Of a stretch of 64,000 nucleotides of DNA, positions 54,561 through 63,339 are shown piece by piece. Source of the stretch: Rosenbergiella metrosideri. GTDB lineage: Bacteria; Pseudomonadota; Gammaproteobacteria; Enterobacterales; Enterobacteriaceae. The stretch spans positions 1 to 64,000 of the forward strand of contig NZ_JALBCV010000014.1 in the NCBI RefSeq assembly GCF_022602565.1. Reading direction: 5' to 3'. The notes beneath the pieces are model-generated. The model saw only the letters and a list, made by a program, of their open reading frames with translations, had not been told where the DNA came from and ran no database searches. Made by a program: the position numbers and the translations under genes. Position 1 is the first letter of the stretch. Each line of letters begins with the position of its first letter.

Positions 54561-55895
54561 ATGAAAAATTGGTTTTCAGACGGTGCTTTCCGCACTATTC
54601 TTCGAAACAGCGTCTATTTACTCTCAGGAAATGTAGTCAGTGCACTACTCGGACTCTTAGCCCTCTCCTGTGCAGGTAAAGGCATGACCCCCCACATGTT
54701 TGGGACCTTGGTCGTCATTCAGTCTTATACCAAAGCCATCAGCGATTTTGTGAAGTTTCAAACCTGGCAGTTTGTCGTACAATATGGTGCTCCCGCACAT
54801 ACCAATGGTCATCAACAGCGTCTGCGTGATGTCGTCTCTTTCTCATTTGGGCTGGATATTGCTAGTAGCGTCGTAGCGATCGCCGGCGGTATGCTGCTGC
54901 TTCCTTTCTTATCAGACTCCTTAGGCTTGGATGCAACCTCTTTTAAGCTCGCACTACTCTACTGTACGCTGATACCGTCGATGGCCTCCTCTACCCCAAC
55001 GGGTATCTTAAGGACCTTAGATAGATTCGACCTTATCGCTATTCAACAGGCCGTCAAACCTTTATTGATCGCTATTGGTAGCCTTATTTCATATTTCGCT
55101 AACCTAGGCTTTGCGGGCTTCGTTGTCTCTTGGTACCTCGCTAACCTCTTTGGGGGATCACTCTTCTGGTGGTTTGCTCGTCAAGAGCTTAAAAGACATA
55201 ACTTGCATAATGCATTGCGACCTTCCCTCTTTAAAGCGAGTAAACGAATTCCGGGATGTTGGAATTTCGTCTGGACAACCAACTTCGCTCACTCTATTTG
55301 GGCTGCGCAAAACTCTTGTAGCACGCTACTAGTTGGGATTTTTATCGGACCTAGCGCAGCAGGACTTTTCAAAATCGCTATGACGTTCTTCGATGCAACC
55401 GGAACGCCCGCTAAATTGTTGGAGAAAAGTTTTTATCCAGAAATTATGCGTCTCGATCCACGAACAGCTAAACCCTGGCTATTAGGGATCCGTTCTTCTC
55501 TATTTGCAGGAGGATTGGGCTTAATTATTGCGTTGATTGTTTACGCAGCAGGAGGGTCCGTGATTGCTTTTGTCTTTGGCCAAAAATATCTGGAAGCTTA
55601 CGGCCTGATACAGATTATGTTAGGGGCAATTGTTATTTCCATGATGGGCTTCCCCCAAGAGTCATTACTCTTAATGGCGGGTAAACAACGCGTTTATTTA
55701 GGCGTACAAATTATTGCTGCGGGATCGTATATCCTCTTATTAATGTTATTATCCCACCTCTATGGCGTAGAGGGGGCTGCTGTTGCGTATTTAATCGGGC
55801 AATCGTCAGAAGTTGTTCTTACCCTCTTCCCAACACTCTTAGCTTATCGTCGGCGACATTCGCTGATTTATCATAAACCGCTTGAGACAGCATAA
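54561..55895 (+). CDS. Wzx-like polysaccharide/lipid flippase (MOP superfamily)
   Basis: About 444 residues from the ATG at 54561 (a TTG at 54552 is also in frame). Some 12 membrane helices in two halves, with the Ser-Gly-Asn-Val-Val-Ser-Ala-Leu-Leu-Gly-Leu start and the Leu-Leu-Glu-Lys-Ser-Phe-Tyr-Pro-Glu central stretch typical of Wzx/RfbX O-antigen flippases. These move undecaprenyl-linked sugars across the inner membrane. No glycan cluster is attached; the gene begins a tight three-gene unit with the CHAD-like gene and ytfJ, beside ceramide synthesis. A role in flipping a glycosylated or phosphorylated ceramide is a speculation. Confidence 0.8.
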   Translation: MKNWFSDGAFRTILRNSVYLLSGNVVSALLGLLALSCAGKGMTPHMFGTLVVIQSYTKAISDFVKFQTWQFVVQYGAPAHTNGHQQRLRDVVSFSFGLDIASSVVAIAGGMLLLPFLSDSLGLDATSFKLALLYCTLIPSMASSTPTGILRTLDRFDLIAIQQAVKPLLIAIGSLISYFANLGFAGFVVSWYLANLFGGSLFWWFARQELKRHNLHNALRPSLFKASKRIPGCWNFVWTTNFAHSIWAAQNSCSTLLVGIFIGPSAAGLFKIAMTFFDATGTPAKLLEKSFYPEIMRLDPRTAKPWLLGIRSSLFAGGLGLIIALIVYAAGGSVIAFVFGQKYLEAYGLIQIMLGAIVISMMGFPQESLLLMAGKQRVYLGVQIIAAGSYILLLMLLSHLYGVEGAAVAYLIGQSSEVVLTLFPTLLAYRRRHSLIYHKPLETA

Positions 55896-56735
55896 ATGAA
55901 TAGTATGAGTTGGAAGAAATATCCTCAAGAGGTCGTTGATCGTTTATTTTTAGCGATCGACGAAGACGATGTTATTAATAATGAAACCACGGATTTACCC
56001 GCGATAGAACTCGGTACTTCGCAGCAAAATATTCGGGATTATTATGCATTATGTTTACAGTTGTGGGAGGAAGGCTTCACTCGCCAAGAGTTGCTAGGGT
56101 TAATCAAGCAACTTTTAGCCGGTCAAGATCTTACCGAAGCTCAACGTAAACAATATAAATATATTCGTGCACGTTACAAACATTTGCGCTTTGCACAACG
56201 GCTGTATAGTCGTCACCACGACGCTGAGAAAATATTCAAAGCGACCACTGTCTACTTAGGTCATTTGCAAGATGGCTTTAAGAATGGTGATAAAAAAAGC
56301 GTCCAGCATTACGGTAAAATCCTGCGGTTATTATTAAGTCGTCCAGTCTGGAACTGGGTTAAACGCTCTCTTAACCATCTACAGGTAGATAACGAAGCCG
56401 GTTACCAACGCTACGTCTCACAACAAATGAGTCAATTGGCAGATATGCTTAATAAACCCACGGTAACCGGCACTGAATTCCACGATATAAGAAAGATTGT
56501 CAGCCAGCAGGTCTCTTTTTTCGATACACAGCGCTCTATTGAAAATAATACGCCTCGTGTTTATGCCATTTCACGTTTTCTTGCCAATATTAATGGCCTG
56601 ATGGGGGATAAGCATGATGACATGGTGGCAGATAAACTGTCAGGCGCTCGCGAATATGAAACGCCTACGCCTCTAGATAGCCATATCCGGGAATATCTGG
56701 AACAACTGGTAGGGAAAATTGTCAGAGTCTCATAA
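55896..56735 (+). CDS. CHAD-like helical protein
   Basis: A 279-residue soluble helical protein starting directly after the flippase stop. The C-terminal half has Phe-His-Asp-Ile-Arg-Lys (195-200) and Phe-Leu-Ala-Asn-Ile-Asn-Gly-Leu-Met-Gly-Asp-Lys-His-Asp-Asp-Met (228-243). These two landmarks resemble the CHAD domain (His-x-x-Arg-Lys, and Leu-Gly-Asp-x-x-Asp). The middle is rich in Lys, Arg and His, as CHAD proteins that bind polyphosphate are. Residues 1-80 are acidic. If correct, it could bind polyphosphate or phosphorylated lipids at the membrane. The family call is inference from two motifs. Confidence 0.5.
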   Translation: MNSMSWKKYPQEVVDRLFLAIDEDDVINNETTDLPAIELGTSQQNIRDYYALCLQLWEEGFTRQELLGLIKQLLAGQDLTEAQRKQYKYIRARYKHLRFAQRLYSRHHDAEKIFKATTVYLGHLQDGFKNGDKKSVQHYGKILRLLLSRPVWNWVKRSLNHLQVDNEAGYQRYVSQQMSQLADMLNKPTVTGTEFHDIRKIVSQQVSFFDTQRSIENNTPRVYAISRFLANINGLMGDKHDDMVADKLSGAREYETPTPLDSHIREYLEQLVGKIVRVS

Positions 56736-56773
56736 TGAGTATTACCTATTAGGCTCTCTAAGAGGATAGAAAG

Positions 56774-57343
56774 ATGACTCGTCAATTTGTCGCGGTATTA
56801 CTATCATTGCTCCCTACCCTCGCAATGGCTAATAATTTTATTATTGGCCAACCTGTCAAACCTTTATCGGTAGCGGATAAAGGTCAACTGATCCTTAATG
56901 GCGATACGATTACCTATCAACCTTGGGCCAGCCAACAGCTGTTAGGTAAAGTACGAATCATTCAATATATTGCCGGCCGAAGTTCTGCCAAGAAGCAAAA
57001 TGGCGACATGATTAAAGCAGTCAAGGCGGCACAATTGCCTACGGCTTACTTTCAGCCAGTGACAATAGTGAATGCGGATGATGAATTATTCGGGACAGGG
57101 TTATTTGTACAGGGAAAAATTGAGAAAAATCAGCGCAAGTACCCTTGGGCGCAATTTGTTATCGACAATGACGGCAGAGGAAAAGCGCTTTGGCAACTCC
57201 CCGCGGCATCATCAACAATCATAGTGACGGATAAACAAGGTAAGGTACGCTGGCAGAAAGACGGTCCGATGACGGATGCAGAGGTAAGCCATGTGATCCA
57301 ATTACTTCACGATTTGGTGGCACAAGAGGCAGGAAACCACTGA
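56774..57343 (+). CDS. ytfJ: YtfJ family periplasmic protein
   Basis: A 189-residue protein with signal peptide ending Ala-Met-Ala, then conserved YtfJ stretches: Trp-x-Ser/Ala-x-Gln-Leu-x-Gly-Lys-Val-Arg, Ile-Ala-Gly-Arg-x-Ser-Ala-Lys, Thr-Ile-Val-Asn-x-Asp-Asp and Tyr-Pro-Trp-x-Gln-Phe. The fold is thioredoxin-like but lacks the Cys-x-x-Cys. Function is unknown in E. coli. It follows the CHAD-like gene by 38 bases and ends at a strong hairpin. Confidence 0.93.
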   Translation: MTRQFVAVLLSLLPTLAMANNFIIGQPVKPLSVADKGQLILNGDTITYQPWASQQLLGKVRIIQYIAGRSSAKKQNGDMIKAVKAAQLPTAYFQPVTIVNADDELFGTGLFVQGKIEKNQRKYPWAQFVIDNDGRGKALWQLPAASSTIIVTDKQGKVRWQKDGPMTDAEVSHVIQLLHDLVAQEAGNH

Positions 57344-57355
57344 GGGAATAAAACT

Positions 57356-57385
57356 GCCGTAATTCTAAGCCTTTAGAATTACGGC
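57356..57385. terminator. Convergent terminator hairpin between ytfJ and spt
   Basis: A perfect 13-bp stem (arms 57356-57368 and 57373-57385, left arm GCCGTAATTCTAA) with a 4-base loop. A short T-rich stretch follows on the minus strand (CAGTTTTATT). It separates two convergent operons. Confidence 0.75.
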
Positions 57386-57391
57386 AACGTG

Positions 57392-58564
57392 TTACGCTTT
57401 CAGTTCTGCAAAAGCACGAATCATGGCATCGATTTGCTCATCACTGTGTGCTGCATTGACGCTACAACGCAATAGCGTCATACCGAAAGGTGCGGCAGGT
57501 GGTAGGACCAGATTGACATAGACCCCCTTCTCGACCAAAGCTCGCCACATCTCAAGTCCCGCTTCTTTAGAGTCAATCATTACAGGGACGACTGGGCTTA
57601 CTCGCTCACCAAGCTTGTAGCCAAGGTCAGCAAGGCCTTTATACAGGCGATGTGCATTGCTCCACAACTTCTCACGCAATGCCGTTGAGTGGCCGACTTG
57701 TCGTAACGATGCTCGGACTGAAGCGATGCTTGCAGGTGATGGGGATGCGGTGAAAATATAAGGGCGGCTGCAATAACGTAATACATCCAGCTGTTTACCG
57801 CCCACTGCGAACCCACCGATTGCGGCAAGACTCTTCGAGAAGGTACCCAAAATAATATCGATGTCGGCTTCTACGCCCAGATCTTCAACCAGTCCGCGAC
57901 CTTTTTCGCCCATCACGCCGAAAGAGTGTGCTTCATCAACCAAGATGTAACCACCGTAACGGCGCTTTATTTCGACAATCTCTTTTAGCGGTGCGACGTC
58001 ACCCAGCATACTGTAAATGCCTTCAACGATGATGATGGCTTCTTTCGCTTTCTCACCTAAACGTTGCATACGACGTTCAAGATCTTTGGCATCGTTATGG
58101 CGAAAACGAATGATTTGCGCGCCACCTAATGCACACGCATCATAGATGCTAGCGTGCGAGTCTTCATCGATAATCACAACCGCATCCGGGGTAGCGAGAG
58201 CACTGATTACGCCCAAGTTTGCCGTGTAACCGGTAGAGAAGACTATTGCGGTGGGTAAATCAAAAAATTCAGCAATCTCTTTTTCTAGGGCTAAGTGAGA
58301 TCCAAAGGTTCCGTTTGCCATACGAGAACCGGTTGTACCCGTTCCTTGTAAGCGCAAAGCTTCTTGACTCTCTTCAATGGCCTCAGCATCGAAGGTTAGC
58401 CCAAGGTAATTATTTGAACCTGCGAGGATGATTCTTTTATCGCCAATACGCCCTTCGGTCGCTGAATAGATTTCTTCGATACAGGTTCCAAAAGGATTGA
58501 TGCCCGATACTTGAAATTTTTGACGCTCTTCAACAAAGCGGGTGAATTTGTCATATAAACCCAT
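57392..58564 (-). CDS. spt: Serine palmitoyltransferase (AONS family)
   Basis: A 390-residue PLP enzyme of the alpha-oxoamine synthase family. Seen: Gly-Thr-Gly-Thr-Thr-Gly-Ser-Arg (74-81), the PLP-stacking His137 in Asp-Glu-Asp-Ser-His-Ala-Ser, Asp210-Glu-Ala-His213 and the Schiff-base Lys244 in Thr-Phe-Ser-Lys-Ser. It condenses serine with an activated fatty acid to 3-ketosphinganine, the first step of sphingolipid synthesis. KBL and BioF are relatives, but the dedicated ACP, reductase and acyl ligase genes favour SPT. Translation is coupled to the ACP gene by TAATG. Confidence 0.88.
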   Translation of the reverse strand: MGLYDKFTRFVEERQKFQVSGINPFGTCIEEIYSATEGRIGDKRIILAGSNNYLGLTFDAEAIEESQEALRLQGTGTTGSRMANGTFGSHLALEKEIAEFFDLPTAIVFSTGYTANLGVISALATPDAVVIIDEDSHASIYDACALGGAQIIRFRHNDAKDLERRMQRLGEKAKEAIIIVEGIYSMLGDVAPLKEIVEIKRRYGGYILVDEAHSFGVMGEKGRGLVEDLGVEADIDIILGTFSKSLAAIGGFAVGGKQLDVLRYCSRPYIFTASPSPASIASVRASLRQVGHSTALREKLWSNAHRLYKGLADLGYKLGERVSPVVPVMIDSKEAGLEMWRALVEKGVYVNLVLPPAAPFGMTLLRCSVNAAHSDEQIDAMIRAFAELKA

Positions 58565-58818
58565 TATTGCTCTCCAATTAAGGGTTCAATGGCCGCGACT
58601 AACTGCTCTGGTGTTTTCACATTCATCAGGATGTTGATTGGGATTGAGATATCTAACTCATCTTCCAACATCATCAGTAAACGCATCACATTGACTGACT
58701 CTAAACCGAGGTCGTTAACTAAATCACTATCCGGCTTTACAGTTTTACCTTCGGCTACGAGTTGTCCAAGACAATCAATAACATAATCGAGTAGTTGCTG
58801 TTTATTTTCCATTGCCAT
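58564..58818 (-). CDS. Dedicated acyl carrier protein
   Basis: An 84-residue acidic protein with the phosphopantetheine site Asp-Leu-Gly-Leu-Glu-Ser41-Val and the usual four-helix pattern. It would carry the acyl chain from the acyl-AMP ligase to serine palmitoyltransferase. It overlaps the spt start by one base. Such ACP genes next to spt are known from Caulobacter and Sphingomonas. Confidence 0.93.
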   Translation of the reverse strand: MAMENKQQLLDYVIDCLGQLVAEGKTVKPDSDLVNDLGLESVNVMRLLMMLEDELDISIPINILMNVKTPEQLVAAIEPLIGEQ

Positions 58819-58839
58819 CTTCTTACTTAGAAATGTAAA

Positions 58840-59757
58840 TCAAAATAGCCCGTCGCGTAGCGCGCGTTCTAACCGTATGTTCGGGGTCCAACCAATATTA
58901 CGTGTTATCGTAACGTTCGTTGCTGACCAATCTTTATGTGTTAACTCACCAATTTTGCTCTGCGTTAGCATCGGCTCTCTACCCGATAAACGGCTAATTT
59001 GCGTGGAAAGCATTGCAATGGTTTTGAGTAACGGAAGAGGAATTTTTATAATGCTGACCGGTTTTTGGCGAATAGCTTGGCCAATTTTTTGTAGATCCTG
59101 CCATCGGTAGCCTGAAGCATGACCATCACACAGCTCGTAAGGTTCGCTATTCTCGACGTTTGCCTCGATCCATTTGACCACGGCCTCTGCAAAATCATAA
59201 ACGTGCAGAAAAGATAATTGTGTAGTCGAGGAACCCGTCTGTGGAAGTAAACCCCGTAATAACCAAGTGAATACCGGATTAAGCTCTTTATCCCTAGGTC
59301 CGTACACGGCAGTAGGCCGGAAGATCCCTATTGAAACGCTTGAGGCTTGTGCCACTAACTGCTGTTCGGCAATAGCCTTAGAGTGGGCATACCAAGAAAG
59401 CTGGGGATGACGAGCAGCCAGCGAAGAGATAAACAGGTAACGCTTACACCTGTCGCTCTGTTCGGCAGCACGAAGTAAACGTAAACTCCCTTCAACATTT
59501 GCCTGCGTGAAGGTTGAGATATTTTTACCTCTTACCTGGCCTGCACAATGGATAACAACATCGGCCCCCGTCACTAATTCGACCAATGACGACTCATTTT
59601 CTAATGAACCGCGTACCCATGTCAGACCCGCTAGGGGAGATGCCTGCGAGGGCGAGCGCGTCAGCGCCCGCACCTGAAAACCAGCCGATAACAGTTTCTC
59701 AACAATGTGTGAACCGATAAAACCCGTCGCACCTGTCAAGGCAACAGTTTGGGTCAT
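58840..59757 (-). CDS. cerR: NAD(P)-dependent reductase/epimerase-like (CerR-type)
   Basis: A 305-residue extended SDR protein. Gly-Ala-Thr-Gly-Phe-Ile-Gly (9-15) forms the Rossmann loop. Ser111/Ser112 and Tyr123-x-x-x-Lys127 form the active site. In the Caulobacter ceramide pathway an enzyme of this class, CerR, reduces the ketone; the place between spt and the ligase supports that here. It overlaps the ligase stop by 4 bases. Confidence 0.8.
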   Translation of the reverse strand: MTQTVALTGATGFIGSHIVEKLLSAGFQVRALTRSPSQASPLAGLTWVRGSLENESSLVELVTGADVVIHCAGQVRGKNISTFTQANVEGSLRLLRAAEQSDRCKRYLFISSLAARHPQLSWYAHSKAIAEQQLVAQASSVSIGIFRPTAVYGPRDKELNPVFTWLLRGLLPQTGSSTTQLSFLHVYDFAEAVVKWIEANVENSEPYELCDGHASGYRWQDLQKIGQAIRQKPVSIIKIPLPLLKTIAMLSTQISRLSGREPMLTQSKIGELTHKDWSATNVTITRNIGWTPNIRLERALRDGLF

Positions 59758-61511
59758 TGTTTATTTCCAGCGAGTTGCAACTGAGGCTCAAAATTTTGAT
59801 TTAAATAGAGTTTTTTTGCTTCCGCGCGGGCCGGTTTACCGGAGGAGGTCCGTGGAATACTGTGTGGTGGGACCAGAACAACGTCTACCGACACACCGAA
59901 TTCATTACGAATACGTGATGAGAGTGAGTGAACGATCTGACCACGGCGTTCAGTGGAGGTCACTCGGCACTGAATCTGTAGGATAATTCTTTCTGCGTCG
60001 TCGTGTTCTTGATTCGTCATAAAAGCGATCGCGTCACCGGTACGCACTTCTGGTTCAGCTTCTGCCATATATTCAATATCTTGTGGCCAAATATTACGTC
60101 CGCGGATAATGATAAGATCTTTTTTGCGCCCGGTAATATAGAGTTTACCGTCGAGCAGGTAGCCGAGATCGCCCGTATCGAGCCAGCCTTTATCTTGAAT
60201 CTGCTGATGTGACTCTTTATCGCGGAAGTACCCACGCATCAAGCTCGGGCCAGCAATACAGATATGACCAATACTCCTTTCAGGAAGTGGCTCGTCTTTT
60301 TCGTTACGGATAACAATTTCGTGCCCAGGCATCGCTTTGCCGCAGTTTACAAATACGGCTTGCGCAGCACTCTCATCTTTTGGCGGTACAGCTTTACTTT
60401 CGTATTCTAAAATATAGCGGTCAACCACGTTATAACGCGGTCCAGTGGCTTTATCGAAGAAGCTCACTGCGAGGGTATTTTCCGCGAGTCCGTAGCAAGG
60501 CATAAATGTGTCTTCGCCAAAGCCAACCTGACTAAAATGCTCGCTAAAACGGTCCAATAAACCAGACGGGATAGGCTCTGCACCAACACCGGCAATTCGC
60601 CAGCTCGAGAGATCTAATTCCGCTAACTCTTTCTCATTACTACGACGCAGACAGATTTCATAGCCGAAAGGTGGCGCAACGGATACCGTGCCTTTGTTTT
60701 TGGTTATGAGTTTCAGCCATTGAATGGGACGCATAGCGAAATCCTGCGTACGCAAGTAGTCCACCGAGATTTGTGTTGCCACTGGGGTCAATACAAAGCC
60801 AACCAACCCCATATCATGATAGAACGGCAACCAAGAGACACAGCGGTCGTCTTTTTTCAGTTTAATACCGTCATGGCTAATTGCGCGAAGGTTAGCCATT
60901 GCTGAGGCTTGGGTAACGACAACGCCTCGTGGAAAGCGAGTACTGCCAGAGGTATATTGTAGATAGGCAATGTCTTCTGGTGCGACCTGAGGTAATTTAC
61001 TCGTCGCATCGTAAGAGAGCTCAGCAAAGGCTTCATGGCTAAGAATCGTCGGCGAATTATAATCACAGACAACCTCTTGCACCATTGGCAGCCACTCTTT
61101 ACTACTCAAGACCACCGAGGCTTGACACCCGTTAAGTAAACCCGTCAGTTTCTTAACGTAGGAGGCACTTTGACCGATCCCCATTGGAATCGCGAGCGGT
61201 ACAGCAATTAATCCTGCGTATTGACATGCAAAAAATGTTTCAACGAACTCAACACTGGTTTCTGCAATGAGTGCAACGCGATCCCCTTTAGTTAATCCTA
61301 AAGAAAGCAACTTATGAGCGCCCTCTACAGCGTTGACTTTCAACACACTGTAAGGCACTGCAGCCATCAGGTTATTACGGCGATCATAAAAGTTCATGCC
61401 GGTTTCACCGAGTGCTGCGTAATCCAAGGCTTCAGCTAGCGTTGCGAAATCTGCATAGCGAATTGGAAGTTGATGATGGGATTGAGTTGCAAACGTTGTA
61501 GACGCTTCCAT
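59754..61511 (-). CDS. Fatty acyl-AMP ligase (FAAL-type acyl activating enzyme)
   Basis: About 585 residues from the ATG at 61511, with AGGTG before it (the frame opens at 61523 with GTG). ATP site Tyr-Thr-Ser-Gly-Ser-Thr-Arg-Phe-Pro-Arg-Gly (190-200), Thr-Gly-Asp-Leu-Gly-Tyr and Gly-Arg-Lys-Lys-Asp-Leu-Ile-Ile-Ile-Arg-Gly-Arg, and the C-terminal Pro-Arg-Thr-Ser-Ser-Gly-Lys. FAALs adenylate fatty acids and pass them to an ACP. First gene of the leftward spt operon. Confidence 0.88.
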   Translation of the reverse strand: MEASTTFATQSHHQLPIRYADFATLAEALDYAALGETGMNFYDRRNNLMAAVPYSVLKVNAVEGAHKLLSLGLTKGDRVALIAETSVEFVETFFACQYAGLIAVPLAIPMGIGQSASYVKKLTGLLNGCQASVVLSSKEWLPMVQEVVCDYNSPTILSHEAFAELSYDATSKLPQVAPEDIAYLQYTSGSTRFPRGVVVTQASAMANLRAISHDGIKLKKDDRCVSWLPFYHDMGLVGFVLTPVATQISVDYLRTQDFAMRPIQWLKLITKNKGTVSVAPPFGYEICLRRSNEKELAELDLSSWRIAGVGAEPIPSGLLDRFSEHFSQVGFGEDTFMPCYGLAENTLAVSFFDKATGPRYNVVDRYILEYESKAVPPKDESAAQAVFVNCGKAMPGHEIVIRNEKDEPLPERSIGHICIAGPSLMRGYFRDKESHQQIQDKGWLDTGDLGYLLDGKLYITGRKKDLIIIRGRNIWPQDIEYMAEAEPEVRTGDAIAFMTNQEHDDAERIILQIQCRVTSTERRGQIVHSLSSRIRNEFGVSVDVVLVPPHSIPRTSSGKPARAEAKKLYLNQNFEPQLQLAGNKQ

Positions 61512-61523
61512 ATAGTGGTACAC

Positions 61524-62124
61524 CTGTTGATACTAATAGATATTGAGGAAGTTTAAGCTCCATACAGAGCTCCCGACCAAAGTAGTAATTCAAGCATCTT
61601 CCAACCTACGATATACATCGCTGCCCGCTCACCCTTTCACACAGATCACTGACTCCTGCTTAGGGAGTGATAGACCCGTTGTCTTGAACAGAGTTCATCA
61701 CTTCATGACGAAAACGTAGGCTGTGTACTAACCGTTCGCTTAATGCTTACATGAAATTTTAGACAAACACGCATGCGGTTTTAAGGGGTTTGCTCTGAAA
61801 ACGCTCGGCAATTGTAAAGATCTTAAAATATCATGTCATAGGTAATATGTGCGTTCCACTACTTTTACTACTAAATTGCGCACTCACCGCTAACCTGTAA
61901 CGTTTTCTTTTAAAATCATAGCATTCGTTACAAATTAATAGTATGTCAGAATGTTTTCAGGCTAACTTTCAAAAAAAAATTGACAATTACTACCGTGACT
62001 GTTTCGATATACTAACACACTGCCGAGTCTATAGCCTCCTCTTTCTTTATTGCTGCATGTTGCTGCGTTTCTTTCAGGGATCGCCTGGAGTGATTTGCTG
62101 TCAATTTAACAATTACTAGAAGTA
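61524..62124. promoter_or_regulatory. Divergent promoter region of the ceramide genes
   Basis: 600 bases between the ligase gene (leftward) and the N-acyltransferase gene (rightward), no ORF. A TTGACA at 61980-61985 and a TATACT at 62008-62013 are present, but their spacing of 22 is too wide for a normal sigma-70 promoter. A short stem (TTACT-AGA-AGTAA) overlaps the rightward ribosome site. Confidence 0.45.
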
Positions 62125-62133
62125 ATGGTATTT

Positions 62134-63258
62134 ATGATCTCAATAGAAAAAGTTTCGTCCAAACAGGATCTGAAAGCCTTCATCAATTTTCCCTCTACGC
62201 TGTTTGCGGGTGACGAAAATTGGATCGACCCATTATTTGTCGAACGTGAAGAACATCTTTCTAAAAAAAATCCCGCCTCAGACCATGTAGTTTGGCAAGC
62301 TTGGCTTGCTAAGCGCGGCAACGAAGTTGTCGGGCGCATCACAGCACAAATCGATTCGCTTCACCGTGAACTCTATGGTCCTAATACTGGCCATTTCGGC
62401 ATGATAGATGCTATCGATGATGAAGAAGTGTTTGCAGCGTTATTCAAAGCAGCAGAAGAGTGGCTTATATCCCAAGGTGCTCATCAAATTACCGGACCTT
62501 TTAGCCTCAACATTAATCAAGAAAGCGGACTATTAATCGATGGCTTCGATACTCCGCCCTCTGCGTTAATGACCCATGGTAAACCTTGGTACGGTAAACA
62601 TATTGAGAAGCTTGGCTACAGTAAAGCTATCGACCTTATTGCTTATTGGATGAAACGAACAGATCTTCACTTTGAACCGGGCCTGACCAAATTAATGGAT
62701 AATGTTCGTAAAAGAGTGACCATCCGTCCGCTTAATCGCAAAATTTTCGACCAAGAAATGCAGATTCTGAGAAACCTTTTTAACTTAGGTTGGCAGGATA
62801 ACTGGGGCTTTGTTCCTTTTACTGAACATGAGTTTGCCACCATGGGCCAACAGCTCAAATATTTGGTGCCAGACGATATGATTTATATCGCTGAAATTGA
62901 TGGCGAACCCGCAGCATTTATCGTCGGCCTGCCTAATATCAATGAAGCGATTGATGGACTCCAAGGCAAGCTATTACCCTTTGGCTGGGCAAAAGTGCTG
63001 TGGCGTTTGAAAGTTCGTGGTGTGCGTACCGCTCGTGTACCGTTAATGGGCGTTAAGAAAGAGTACCAATTTAGCCGTATTGGACCGATCATTGCTCTCC
63101 TCCTCATCGAAGCACTACGAGAGCCTTTCCGTCGTCGTAATATTGATGCACTGGAGATGTCTTGGATTCTCGAAACCAATACGGGAATGCGTACGATACT
63201 CGAACGTATTGGTGCTGAACCTTACAAAAACTATCGATTATTCGAGAAGAAAATCTAG
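62134..63258 (+). CDS. bcerS: GNAT-type N-acyltransferase, likely bacterial ceramide synthase
   Basis: About 374 residues. The second ATG (62134) has AGAAG 11 bases upstream, whereas the first (62125) is only 2 bases after it. It has two GNAT-like halves: Val-Val-Gly-Arg-Ile-Thr-Ala-Gln-Ile-Asp, Phe-Asp-Thr-Pro-Pro-Ser-Ala-Leu-Met-Thr-His-Gly-Lys-Pro-Trp-Tyr, and Met-Ser-Trp-Ile-Leu-Glu-Thr-Asn near the end. This large two-domain family includes the Caulobacter enzyme bCerS, which N-acylates the sphingoid intermediate. The adjacent spt operon makes that role likely here. Confidence 0.78.
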   Translation: MISIEKVSSKQDLKAFINFPSTLFAGDENWIDPLFVEREEHLSKKNPASDHVVWQAWLAKRGNEVVGRITAQIDSLHRELYGPNTGHFGMIDAIDDEEVFAALFKAAEEWLISQGAHQITGPFSLNINQESGLLIDGFDTPPSALMTHGKPWYGKHIEKLGYSKAIDLIAYWMKRTDLHFEPGLTKLMDNVRKRVTIRPLNRKIFDQEMQILRNLFNLGWQDNWGFVPFTEHEFATMGQQLKYLVPDDMIYIAEIDGEPAAFIVGLPNINEAIDGLQGKLLPFGWAKVLWRLKVRGVRTARVPLMGVKKEYQFSRIGPIIALLLIEALREPFRRRNIDALEMSWILETNTGMRTILERIGAEPYKNYRLFEKKI

Positions 63259-63339
63259 TCGTCTTCGTGACGGATCAGCACGGTAGCAGCGAGGCCATCT
63301 CGCTCGCTACCCTCTAAATATATCTAAAGATGACTCATC

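Noticed and set aside
57392-58564. Identification as 2-amino-3-ketobutyrate CoA ligase or BioF
   Set aside because: The family is shared, but the adjacent dedicated ACP, acyl-AMP ligase, reductase and bCerS-type genes fit serine palmitoyltransferase better, and no threonine or biotin genes are near.
61980-62013. TTGACA and TATACT as a promoter for the N-acyltransferase gene
   Set aside because: Spacing of 22 bases is outside the normal 16-18, so it was not listed as a site of its own.
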